In this document: in pieces, positions 25,897 through 32,372 of the stretch
How the letters are laid out: the number at the start of each line of letters is the position of its first letter
How positions within the stretch are numbered: position 1 is the first letter of the stretch
Source: Prevotella communis
GTDB lineage: Bacteria; Bacteroidota; Bacteroidia; Bacteroidales; Bacteroidaceae
DNA: 64,000 nt
Assembly: GCF_022024175.1 (NCBI RefSeq)
Contig: NZ_CP091794.1
Coordinates: 1,984,001-2,048,000 of the forward strand
Direction of reading: 5' to 3'
Position numbers and translations under genes: made by a program
Notes under the pieces: generated by a model
What the model was told of the DNA's origin: nothing
Seen by the model: only the letters and a program-made list of their open reading frames with translations
The model's database searches: none

Positions 25897-26657
25897 TAGT
25901 CTTTTTTCATTTCTTTAATTACCCCTGTGCCTCCAGCTTCTACATTCTGAATTTCAGTATCCACAATCTTTGTACTAACGTATTCCTTAGGCTTGATGAT
26001 TGTGGTACTCTTGATGCCAAACTTATCGAAGAGAGCTATAACCTCTTTGTCGTAAGCATGATTGTGGTCAATATTATAGCGGTTAAGAAACAATAGATTC
26101 CCCTTAATGGTTTCTTTATCCATTTTGTCGGAACACTCCACCATATCAGCAAACAACTGCTTGACTTCTTCCGACCCACCACCATTCAGTTTTATCTCCT
26201 GCAACTCGTAGTTCAGCAGATTTGTTTTCTTGCCTTCAAGCCAACGGGCATCTTCTTTGTTGGTCATTTGCTCAATGAGAGGCCACAAAAGATCGTGACC
26301 ATCCAAACACTCGTAGATGTGAAAGATTATCTTTCGGATATCTATGCCGACACATTTCTTGCTTCGTGCTTGCAACTGAGCTGTAGCTAGTGCCATAATG
26401 AGCATGGCATCATTTTCGCCCTCGGCTTCATCTTCCAAATCGTCTATCTCGGCATCCAAGCCCTCCATAACATCTGGCAAAGCAAGCAACGTCTCACATA
26501 ACTCCTGAGCAGAGAGGAATAATTCTACCGGCGACAACTGTGTATGCCCGTCTTGTTTCATCTTTCTGAGTGCGTCGTGGCTGATGATATACACCGGATC
26601 TGCGAGCAACTTCCTACGGGCTGATTTTTGCTGTTCCTTTTCTAATCGTACTATCAT
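25896..26657 (-). CDS. Unknown accessory protein B of the three-gene operon (253 aa)
   Basis: A mostly helical soluble protein (starts MIVRLEKEQQKSARRKLLAD) with an acidic segment (EIDDLEDEAEGENDAMLIMA) and the C-terminal motif KIVDTEIQNVEAGGTGVIK (residues 230-248), identical at 13 of 19 positions to residues 29-47 of the next gene. No known domain is recognised. Start and stop overlap its neighbours (ATGA at 26654-26657; shared base at 25896), so the three products are probably made together. Confidence 0.7.
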   Translation of the reverse strand: MIVRLEKEQQKSARRKLLADPVYIISHDALRKMKQDGHTQLSPVELFLSAQELCETLLALPDVMEGLDAEIDDLEDEAEGENDAMLIMALATAQLQARSKKCVGIDIRKIIFHIYECLDGHDLLWPLIEQMTNKEDARWLEGKKTNLLNYELQEIKLNGGGSEEVKQLFADMVECSDKMDKETIKGNLLFLNRYNIDHNHAYDKEVIALFDKFGIKSTTIIKPKEYVSTKIVDTEIQNVEAGGTGVIKEMKKD

Positions 26658-27643
26658 GCAGCCTGATCCTCCTCTTCGTCAGTCACTTCATGCTTCATGC
26701 TGTTCATCAGCCCTATCACCTCTTCCTCGGCTTTCAGACGGTCTTCGTGCTCTATATTGCTGCCATCTTTCTTCTTCGTCTTGAAAAGCATATCCAAGAA
26801 GTTCTCGTTGAACTCATGACTGACAATCTTATCTGTATTGCCTTCATCGTTGTCAATAAAACAACGGAACGTGCCGCCATCGTTGGTTATCAGTTCCACA
26901 GGCTCGTCAAGTGCATCGGCTAATGTCAGCAGATTACGCATATACACGCTGCTCTTGTCAACATAGAGGGCCGTCTTTTTGTCTTCCGGCATCACCGTAT
27001 AATGCCCTTTATACTTTGCCTGCTTCTGTGCATAGAGCACATCCAGGAGTGCCCCCATGATGGAATCGTCGAAATAGTCGCGATTCTTGGCCTTCAATGC
27101 CTCCACCTTCCTCAGAATCTCGTCCTTCTCCATCTCAGGCGTTCCAAAACGCATCTGCTGGGCATGTGCCTGCTGTTGCTCCCATACTTTGAAAAGGTCA
27201 ACAGGATAGTAGTCGGGCAGAATCTCGAATCCATAACAATGATCCTTGAACAACTGCTGGTCTATTACAAAAGACATGATCTTCGCCACCTTGTGCGTAT
27301 TGCTGAAGGCCTTCTTTCGCTTCTGGATGGCAACGGTGCGGAGATGGTCGCGATTGTCGATGATGACGAAACATGAAGGTTCATCCTTGGCCATCGCAGG
27401 TTCAAAGTCGCGCTCTACGGGTATGTCAATATCATTGGCAAATCGCATCACCGTAATACCTGGTGCTGACTTCAAATGATACACCTTATGCTTGTAAACC
27501 TTGCGGTCGGTACCTTCTCCCAAATAAAACTCGATGCTCTCATCCTTATCGAAGAGAGCACCAAGATGTTGTTGTCGCTGTTCCCAGTCATAGCAGCCTG
27601 CGTCGTGCTTGTACTTTGCGTAGTATTGTGCGAATCTTGACAT
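26654..27643 (-). CDS. Unknown accessory protein A, first gene of the operon (329 aa)
   Basis: Starts MSRFAQYYAKYKHDAGCYDW. An N-terminal mixed alpha/beta region (SIEFYLGEGTDRKVYKHKVY, VMRFANDIDIPVERDFEPA, SCFVIIDNRDHLRTVAIQKR) is followed by a long helical C-terminus. The strand-turn-Arg pattern VIIDNR...RTVAIQ could bind nucleic acid or protein, but I cannot name a family. It has its own promoter and leads a tight operon in an accessory region between a primase-like gene and toxin-antitoxin pairs. Confidence 0.7.
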   Translation of the reverse strand: MSRFAQYYAKYKHDAGCYDWEQRQQHLGALFDKDESIEFYLGEGTDRKVYKHKVYHLKSAPGITVMRFANDIDIPVERDFEPAMAKDEPSCFVIIDNRDHLRTVAIQKRKKAFSNTHKVAKIMSFVIDQQLFKDHCYGFEILPDYYPVDLFKVWEQQQAHAQQMRFGTPEMEKDEILRKVEALKAKNRDYFDDSIMGALLDVLYAQKQAKYKGHYTVMPEDKKTALYVDKSSVYMRNLLTLADALDEPVELITNDGGTFRCFIDNDEGNTDKIVSHEFNENFLDMLFKTKKKDGSNIEHEDRLKAEEEVIGLMNSMKHEVTDEEEDQAA

Positions 27644-27675
27644 ACGATCTTTTTACCTCTAAATCTTTTGGAGTG

Positions 27676-27683
27676 CAAAGATA
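27676..27683 (-). promoter_or_regulatory. -7 box of the unknown three-gene operon
   Basis: TATCTTTG on the minus strand, 33 bases before the ATG at 27643. The expected -33 position falls within the terminator hairpin of the upstream lipoprotein gene, so terminator and promoter are interleaved. Confidence 0.65.
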
Positions 27684-27690
27684 CTAAAAA

Positions 27691-27719
27691 ATCCCGCTCT
27701 TTTTATGGTAGAACGGGAT
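27691..27719 (-). terminator. Terminator of the upstream lipoprotein gene
   Basis: A 10-bp stem (ATCCCGTTCT / AGAGCGGGAT on the minus strand, one G-U) followed by a T-run, 67 bases after the lipoprotein stop. Confidence 0.8.
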
Positions 27720-27785
27720 AAATATTTATAAAATTTTCAAGTCACATGTGAATCGTGGGGGGAGAGGTAATCTCTTTTAGCATCA

Positions 27786-28736
27786 TTATAGAAAAGACTT
27801 AGCTTTCGTGTAACCATCAACATTTAGTTTGAAAAGATATGTATCTGGTGTTGAATAAGCATTTCTTTCTTTTACAGATACTGTAATCATTCCACCTTTG
27901 GCAAGTATTTCTTCCATTTTCTTCATATCTTCAGAACCCCATGATGACATCTGTCCAGATGAATCACTATTGTAAAGAGTCATTTCGTAGACGTCGCCAT
28001 CAGAATCTTTGATGCGATATCTATATGAATCATCTGACTTTACTACGCTTGAATCATACTCTATCAATTTGAAAGAGAATTCATCTTTATCCATATACAG
28101 AATTGCTGTCATTCTAGAATTTGTTGTAGCAGAATTGCTAAATACGCCATTACCCATCAATAACAAATACTTTTGTGACCCCTTTTCACCAAACTCATCC
28201 TGATATGCCCTGAGTTCCCATGAACCTGTTCCGGTTGGGACTGGAATATTGAAATCTTCTCCGTCATTAACACCAGCCTCTCTTCCTTTACTATTTACAT
28301 AAATTGCAGCAAGGTATCTTAAACCCTCTTCATAAGATAGTGGTTCGTAAATTGTTCCCTTCTTGTCTTTTTCATACTTCTCAGGACTAACATAAATACC
28401 TTCTTCGTTCTTGTTTATCTCCATGTATGATTCATAGTTCTTGCCATTACAACTTATGAAGATGTATTCACATTTATCCTTAACCTCTGCACCGAGTCCG
28501 TTCTTGGCCGAGAAGTCACAATGAAGAATGCATAAAGAGTCATCACTATAGACCGTTTCTATATTCGATAAATTGACACTGGATGGGTCTCTTGCCATTT
28601 CTTTGAAAGTTGCCTCCATTTGCGCCTTAGCTGCTTTTTCAAGTTTTGCACTTTTTGAACAAGATGTCATAATTGTCATTGCCATTGCTGCGAGCATCAG
28701 CATTGCTAATACAATAATTAACTTTTTCATAATCAT
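27786..28736 (-). CDS. Hypothetical lipoprotein (316 aa)
   Basis: A signal peptide with a Met-rich hydrophobic core and lipobox (TIMTSCSKS, Cys about residue 26), then a helical stretch and a beta-rich body. No domain is recognised. Start at 28736 or the in-frame ATG two codons later. It follows another unknown lipoprotein gene on the same strand. Its AT-rich composition suggests acquisition. Confidence 0.75.
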   Translation of the reverse strand: MIMKKLIIVLAMLMLAAMAMTIMTSCSKSAKLEKAAKAQMEATFKEMARDPSSVNLSNIETVYSDDSLCILHCDFSAKNGLGAEVKDKCEYIFISCNGKNYESYMEINKNEEGIYVSPEKYEKDKKGTIYEPLSYEEGLRYLAAIYVNSKGREAGVNDGEDFNIPVPTGTGSWELRAYQDEFGEKGSQKYLLLMGNGVFSNSATTNSRMTAILYMDKDEFSFKLIEYDSSVVKSDDSYRYRIKDSDGDVYEMTLYNSDSSGQMSSWGSEDMKKMEEILAKGGMITVSVKERNAYSTPDTYLFKLNVDGYTKAKSFL

Positions 28737-28804
28737 ATGTTTTAGTTTCTACAATCAATCATAATTGTTCCTGCCTGGTTACGATATACATTTCACTACC
28801 TTGC

Positions 28805-29695
28805 TCATAATCTATTCCTATTTAAAATCTTGATAACTTCATAATTCTCCCTAACCTCGTCAATAGATATTTCACCCGACAAGTACCCATATGTCTTTTT
28901 CGCAATTATAACGATGGGCTTGCTCGTGTATGATTGTGGTATTTGAGCAGCCATTTTATATTTTACAGAGCTAACCTTTGAGAAATCGTGGTTTGTTTCG
29001 GAATAGTTGCCAATGCTCGCACCATAGGTATCATATGTAGCGTATTCTATTCTGAAATCATCAATCTCTTTTAATTTGCCATCCACAATCTCACAGGCGT
29101 AGACCCTAGGGGGTGAGGCGTGATTCTCCTTTGTTGAAATAGAAAGTGAAGCAAGAATATAGGTACAATTCTTGTCTGCAACCTCGTACGAGTATTCATT
29201 CACATCAAGTACATATTCAAAAGTGAAGGTGCGACCATAGGTAAAACCTGAGAATGAATATGTAACATTACCGAACTTAACTGTTGGATTATCCTTAAAT
29301 GCTTTATATCCCAAAGCTTTTATTCTATCTTCCTCAGCTTTCTTTGCAGCTTCTATCGCCTCTATTTTCTTTAGATATTCGTTACAGCCGTCGTTTTCCT
29401 TTGCATTAGGAAAAACACGTTTAAGTTCTGCCGTTTCTTTTTTTACGCCATCATAATCCCCAGAATTAAATAATTCTCCAATGTGGGCTAATCTTTGGTC
29501 AGCTGGATAACTCAGAATTCCTATCTTTTCATTAGCTTCACTCAGTTGGTGCCTTAAGATTTTTATTGTGTCTTGGTATTTACTTTCCACCTCTGCAATT
29601 TTGGTAGTAACATCAGTCTTATTTGCTTGTGTGCATGATAAAAGAAGGTTTGTCGTAATGGCCAACACGATGAATACAATGCTCTGTTTTTTCAT
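28805..29695 (-). CDS. Hypothetical lipoprotein with coiled coil (296 aa)
   Basis: The start at 29695 gives a signal peptide with lipobox (NLLLSCTQ, Cys about 21). A coiled coil (about residues 28-60, VESKYQDTIKILRHQLSEAN) and a helical repeat region (FNSGDYDGVKKETAEL, resembling one TPR) follow, then a beta-rich domain. The function is unknown. A longer frame to 29743 runs through a hairpin and is rejected. The 240-nt upstream leader contains the rod-like RNA candidate. Confidence 0.75.
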   Translation of the reverse strand: MKKQSIVFIVLAITTNLLLSCTQANKTDVTTKIAEVESKYQDTIKILRHQLSEANEKIGILSYPADQRLAHIGELFNSGDYDGVKKETAELKRVFPNAKENDGCNEYLKKIEAIEAAKKAEEDRIKALGYKAFKDNPTVKFGNVTYSFSGFTYGRTFTFEYVLDVNEYSYEVADKNCTYILASLSISTKENHASPPRVYACEIVDGKLKEIDDFRIEYATYDTYGASIGNYSETNHDFSKVSSVKYKMAAQIPQSYTSKPIVIIAKKTYGYLSGEISIDEVRENYEVIKILNRNRL

Positions 29696-29708
29696 AATTA
29701 TGTGTTTT

Positions 29709-29747
29709 AGGTTTGTACTATTCATATTCATCAAGTCGCACAAACCT
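29709..29747. other. Inverted repeat before the coiled-coil lipoprotein gene
   Basis: AGGTTTGT and ACAAACCT form an 8-bp perfect stem with a 23-nt loop, 14-50 bases upstream of the lipoprotein ATG. It could hide or expose the start region, or mark the end of the upstream RNA. Confidence 0.4.
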
Positions 29748-29763
29748 CAAACAAGAAGTGAGC

Positions 29764-29937
29764 GCAGACTTGTCATATTCTCAGCCAGGCTCACCACAAG
29801 CCCCAATACTACTATGACAGAAGCCTACGCTCAAGCGTAGCTTCAATTGTAGTATTGGTTTGCTCTGTTATTCTCTTTCGAGGTGGTGATTCGGCTGAGA
29901 AAATCGAGCAATATGTCTTGCAGTCCTTTTCGGATTG
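29764..29937 (-). ncRNA. Candidate structured RNA, rod-like nested hairpin (possibly 6S-like) or structured leader
   Basis: Nested complementary segments define one long rod: 29767-29770/29922-29925, 29774-29777/29912-29915, TTCTCAGCC/GGCTGAGAA (29778-29786/29893-29901), TCACCAC/GTGGTGA (29791-29797/29883-29889), CCAATACTAC/GTAGTATTGG (29803-29812/29849-29858), and a terminal hairpin with TACGCT/AGCGTA. An asymmetric bubble (24 nt on the 5' side, 5 nt on the 3' side) lies between the last two long stems. A -7 box just upstream (29944-29951) would start transcription near 29937. Size and shape resemble 6S RNA; a leader of the downstream lipoprotein gene or a miniature element is also possible. 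Confidence 0.5.
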
Positions 29938-29943
29938 CACCTG

Positions 29944-29951
29944 CAAAAATA
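29944..29951 (-). promoter_or_regulatory. -7 box upstream of the rod-like RNA
   Basis: TATTTTTG on the minus strand. A possible -33 TTTG (29969-29972) is at 17 bases, slightly short. It is the only promoter-like site seen before the lipoprotein gene. Confidence 0.5.
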
Positions 29952-30103
29952 CAAAAAGATTTCGATAACAAATATTTTTTTCTATTTTTTCTTGGGTAAA
30001 CGCTTTAAATAGAGTAAAATTATAGGGAAAATACAAAAAAATGCCTCTTTTGTTGCGCATTTAAGAAACATTTCGTATTTTTGCAGCAGAATTATAAATA
30101 AAA

Positions 30104-30454
30104 ATGGAACAAACAGTATTTGAACTTGATTTGTTAGAAGAAGCACGAGACTTCCTGAAATCCTTAACAAAGGAGATTCGTTGCAAGATAGGCTACAATA
30201 TCCGCAGGGTTCAAAAGGGAGAACGAGACAGTGAACTCTTTAAAAAACTTGATGGTACGGAAATATGGGAGTTTCGCACAATCTATGATAAAACCTGTTA
30301 TAGGTTGTTTGCCTTTTGGGATAAGGATATCAATACGTTGGTAGTTGCCACTCACGGTATTGTGAAGAAAACGCAAAAGACACCGAAAAGTGAAATCACA
30401 AAGGCTGAAGGAATTAGAAAACTGTATTTTGAGAATAAAAACAAGAAAAAATGA
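30104..30454 (+). CDS. HigB/RelE-type toxin (Gp49-like, phage-derived family)
   Basis: A 116-residue toxin-like protein with the Gp49/HigB pattern: an N-terminal helical pair (EEARDFLKSLTKEIRCKIGY), then LFKKLDGTEIWEFRTIYDKTCYRLFAFWDKD and a VVATHGIVKKTQKTP basic motif where the family has its catalytic Lys/Arg. Members cleave mRNA at the ribosome. It overlaps the downstream antitoxin gene by 4 bases (ATGA), the toxin-first order typical of higBA. Confidence 0.88.
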   Translation: MEQTVFELDLLEEARDFLKSLTKEIRCKIGYNIRRVQKGERDSELFKKLDGTEIWEFRTIYDKTCYRLFAFWDKDINTLVVATHGIVKKTQKTPKSEITKAEGIRKLYFENKNKKK

Positions 30455-30783
30455 AAAAGGTAGGAAACATGAAACTGTATAGCTTTGAGGAATTGCTGGA
30501 AGAGGATTACGGTAAGATCGGGACACCAGAACGCGACGCCTTTGAACATAGCGTAGATGAAGCAGTCCAGGCCTATCGTGTAGGAGAGGCTATTAAACAA
30601 GCACGTGAAGCTCAGAATCTTACACAAGCAGAATTGGGTGAGAAGATGGGAGTACAAAGGTCTCAGGTCTGCCGATTAGAGAGCGGAAAGAGCATCACAC
30701 TTGCTTCTATGATGCGTGCATTCCGTGCGCTGGGTGTACAAGTGGCACTGGAAATGAAAGGCATTGGAAAAGTTGCATTATAA
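30451..30783 (+). CDS. HigA-type XRE-family antitoxin
   Basis: A 110-residue protein with a short N-terminal dimer/toxin-binding part and a helix-turn-helix XRE domain (REAQNLTQAELGEKMGVQRS, then RLESGKSITLASMMRAFRAL). It would neutralise the upstream toxin and repress the operon. A terminator follows. Confidence 0.9.
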   Translation: MKKVGNMKLYSFEELLEEDYGKIGTPERDAFEHSVDEAVQAYRVGEAIKQAREAQNLTQAELGEKMGVQRSQVCRLESGKSITLASMMRAFRALGVQVALEMKGIGKVAL

Positions 30784-30860
30784 TCAAAACCTTGCAATCT
30801 TACATAAAAAGTGCACTTGATAGTTTCGACTTTCATACTGCACTATAAAAGGAACTAATG

Positions 30861-30888
30861 AGGCTGTCTTTCAAGGCAGCCTTTTTTA
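30861..30888 (+). terminator. Terminator of the higBA-like operon
   Basis: AGGCTGTCTT/AAGGCAGCCT, 10 pairs including one G-U, with a 2-nt gap and followed by T6. Confidence 0.85.
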
Positions 30889-30984
30889 GTGTAGAACACT
30901 AGGGACAGGCAAGTGTCTTACTCCTGAATCATTTCCTTATGGGTAAGGAAGAGTCGTGGGCGGAACATGGGACTGGTCCCCGTT

Positions 30985-31398
30985 TCACGATTCTTGTTCT
31001 TCTTCCCCTTCAGGAATCTCTACCGCTTTCAGTTTCCCCTCGCTTTGCAGCGCCTGAAGATCGAGGCCCAAGTCTTTTATAATTTGGCGAACCACATTCA
31101 TCTTGATGCTGCTGGCATCGGCTTTGTCATAGAGTAATAAGAGTATCACCACACCATCCTTCTCGTCGACCATATAAGTGAACGTGATAATACGAGCACC
31201 GCCCGACTTACCACGACCTTTTGAGCCAATGGTAAGACGGACTTTGCGGATGCCGGGTGAGAGTTCCGTTCCCTGATAGGGATTCTTCAAGATACTGTTT
31301 CGGAAGTCAGAAAGGTCATCAACGAAACTACGATGGCGTTTAGCCAGTCGCTTGGCTTCGCTGTCGAAATAACTAGTCGTTTGAATCTCGAAGCTCAT
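30985..31398 (-). CDS. RelE/ParE-superfamily toxin-like protein (137 aa)
   Basis: The N-terminal helical pair (EIQTTSYFDSEAKRLAKRHR, SFVDDLSDF), the central strand set (PGIRKVRLTIGSKGRGKSGG, ARIITFTYMVDEKDGVVILL) and a C-terminal extension match a common Bacteroidetes RelE-like toxin family. The Arg/Lys-rich RKVR and KGRGKSGGAR segments fit an RNA-binding face. Its start overlaps a 44-residue ORF that is the likely antitoxin. A hairpin-rich stretch follows the stop. Confidence 0.75.
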   Translation of the reverse strand: MSFEIQTTSYFDSEAKRLAKRHRSFVDDLSDFRNSILKNPYQGTELSPGIRKVRLTIGSKGRGKSGGARIITFTYMVDEKDGVVILLLLYDKADASSIKMNVVRQIIKDLGLDLQALQSEGKLKAVEIPEGEEEQES

Positions 31399-31507
31399 TG
31401 ATCAGGTTGTCCAGAGTGTTCAACTTCCGTTTACCTTCTATCGACTCCTTTGCTTCCAACAGCGCACCACGGAGCTCATCTTCTATATTCTTTTTCACTT
31501 CAATCAT
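31373..31507 (-). CDS. Very short putative antitoxin (44 aa) for the RelE-like toxin
   Basis: The ATG at 31507 opens MIEVKKNIEDELRGALLEAK, continuing to NTLDNLINELRDSND and a TAG at 31373-31375. It is an acidic/amphipathic helical peptide without a DNA-binding domain. Overlap of 26 bases with the toxin start is typical for antitoxin-first pairs. Size and position make it the likely toxin-neutralising partner; autoregulation would need another protein. Confidence 0.6.
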   Translation of the reverse strand: MIEVKKNIEDELRGALLEAKESIEGKRKLNTLDNLINELRDSND

Positions 31508-31529
31508 TGGCTCGTATTTTTGAATCAGA

Positions 31530-31802
31530 CTACTTGAACAACTCACTGTGACTGCCTAGTCGTACCAGTTCGATGACGTTTGTATTCTTATCAAACCATA
31601 CCAGAAGAAAGTCGCCATTGATGTGACATTCCAAACAGCCTTTATATTTCCCGCTTAAAGGATGCGGGAGATAATCTGCTGGAATGGGCTGCTCGTTTTG
31701 AAGCATCTTGAGCACTTCTTTTAGGTCAGCCAACTTCTGAGGATTATTCCTATACCGTTTCAGATCTTTCTTATACTGGGTAGTAGGCTGTAGTTTCTTC
31801 AT
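31530..31802 (-). CDS. YafQ-family mRNA interferase toxin
   Basis: A 90-residue RelE-superfamily toxin of the YafQ type: KKLQPTTQYKKDLKRYRNNP, YLPHPLSGKYKGCLECHING, DFLLVWFDKN and a C-terminal RLGSHSELF with the catalytic-position His and Phe. It would cleave ribosome-bound mRNA. Its ATG overlaps the antitoxin stop by 4 bases. Confidence 0.9.
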   Translation of the reverse strand: MKKLQPTTQYKKDLKRYRNNPQKLADLKEVLKMLQNEQPIPADYLPHPLSGKYKGCLECHINGDFLLVWFDKNTNVIELVRLGSHSELFK

Positions 31803-32053
31803 TCTTCATTCAGAATGTCGTTAAACATATCGTCTACATTGTCGTAGACCTTGTTAGGGTTACGGCCCGACATGGCTTCCTTAATAGCAGCCTTAGTCGT
31901 TTCGTTCGGCTCATTAAAGATGTAATCGAGCAGCACACTCTCCACATAGTTGTTGAGTGTACGGTTTTCTCTGACTGCGTTACTCCTCAGTCTCTCCAAC
32001 AGGTCGGCCCTAAGTCGGAAAGAGGCTGGTTTTCTGATAATTGTTGTTGCCAT
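31799..32053 (-). CDS. RHH-type antitoxin of the YafQ pair
   Basis: About 84 residues from the ATG at 32053 (MATTIIRKPASFRLRADLLE). The strand-helix-helix pattern (ASFRLRADLLERLRSNAVRE) is ribbon-helix-helix-like, followed by an acidic toxin-binding tail (YDNVDDMFNDILNEE). A -7 box (TATCTTTG) lies at 32084-32091; a longer frame to 32086 would start inside it and is rejected. Confidence 0.85.
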   Translation of the reverse strand: MATTIIRKPASFRLRADLLERLRSNAVRENRTLNNYVESVLLDYIFNEPNETTKAAIKEAMSGRNPNKVYDNVDDMFNDILNEE

Positions 32054-32083
32054 ACTTGTAATACAATTAAATATTTTCGTATG

Positions 32084-32091
32084 CAAAGATA
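32084..32091 (-). promoter_or_regulatory. -7 box for the YafQ-type TA pair
   Basis: TATCTTTG on the minus strand, 30 bases before the ATG. No perfect -33 TTTG is present. Confidence 0.55.
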
Positions 32092-32134
32092 ATACTTTTT
32101 ATTTATATAGCAATGCATTTTCATATTATTTTTG

Positions 32135-32170
32135 TCACATTGTAACTTTGTAACAATGTAACAATAAGGA
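32135..32170. repeat. TTACAAAG-type repeat, inverted orientation
   Basis: Reverse complement of the family seen at 21847 and 32261 (contains GTAACTTTGTAACAATGTAAC). It lies just left of the 38-bp palindrome. Confidence 0.65.
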
Positions 32171-32197
32171 TTCTCAATCTACGGGGGCATTATTGGT

Positions 32198-32235
32198 TTA
32201 GAATATATAATAATTATAATTATTATATATTCTAA
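32198..32235. repeat. 38-bp perfect AT-rich palindrome
   Basis: The 19 bases TTAGAATATATAATAATTA are followed immediately by their exact reverse complement. It could extrude a cruciform, form a terminator stem, or be a protein-binding site. It sits in the 318-bp gap between the TA cluster and the CotH gene, flanked on both sides by TTACAAAG-type repeats in opposite orientation. Confidence 0.85.
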
Positions 32236-32260
32236 CTGCTATGGTCTGCACTCGGCTTGG

Positions 32261-32298
32261 GCTTAATGTTACAAAGTGACATTGTTGCAAAGTGACAA
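32261..32298. repeat. TTACAAAG-type repeat, direct orientation
   Basis: GCTTAATGTTACAAAGTGAC plus a second imperfect unit. Its first 17 bases are identical to 21846-21862. Confidence 0.65.
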
Positions 32299-32372
32299 CT
32301 TAAAACCGCGTCACCTTGCCCGCCATCGGCGAAAAGTAATCTTCGAGGGTCGGATATTACGGATTCGAGGTC

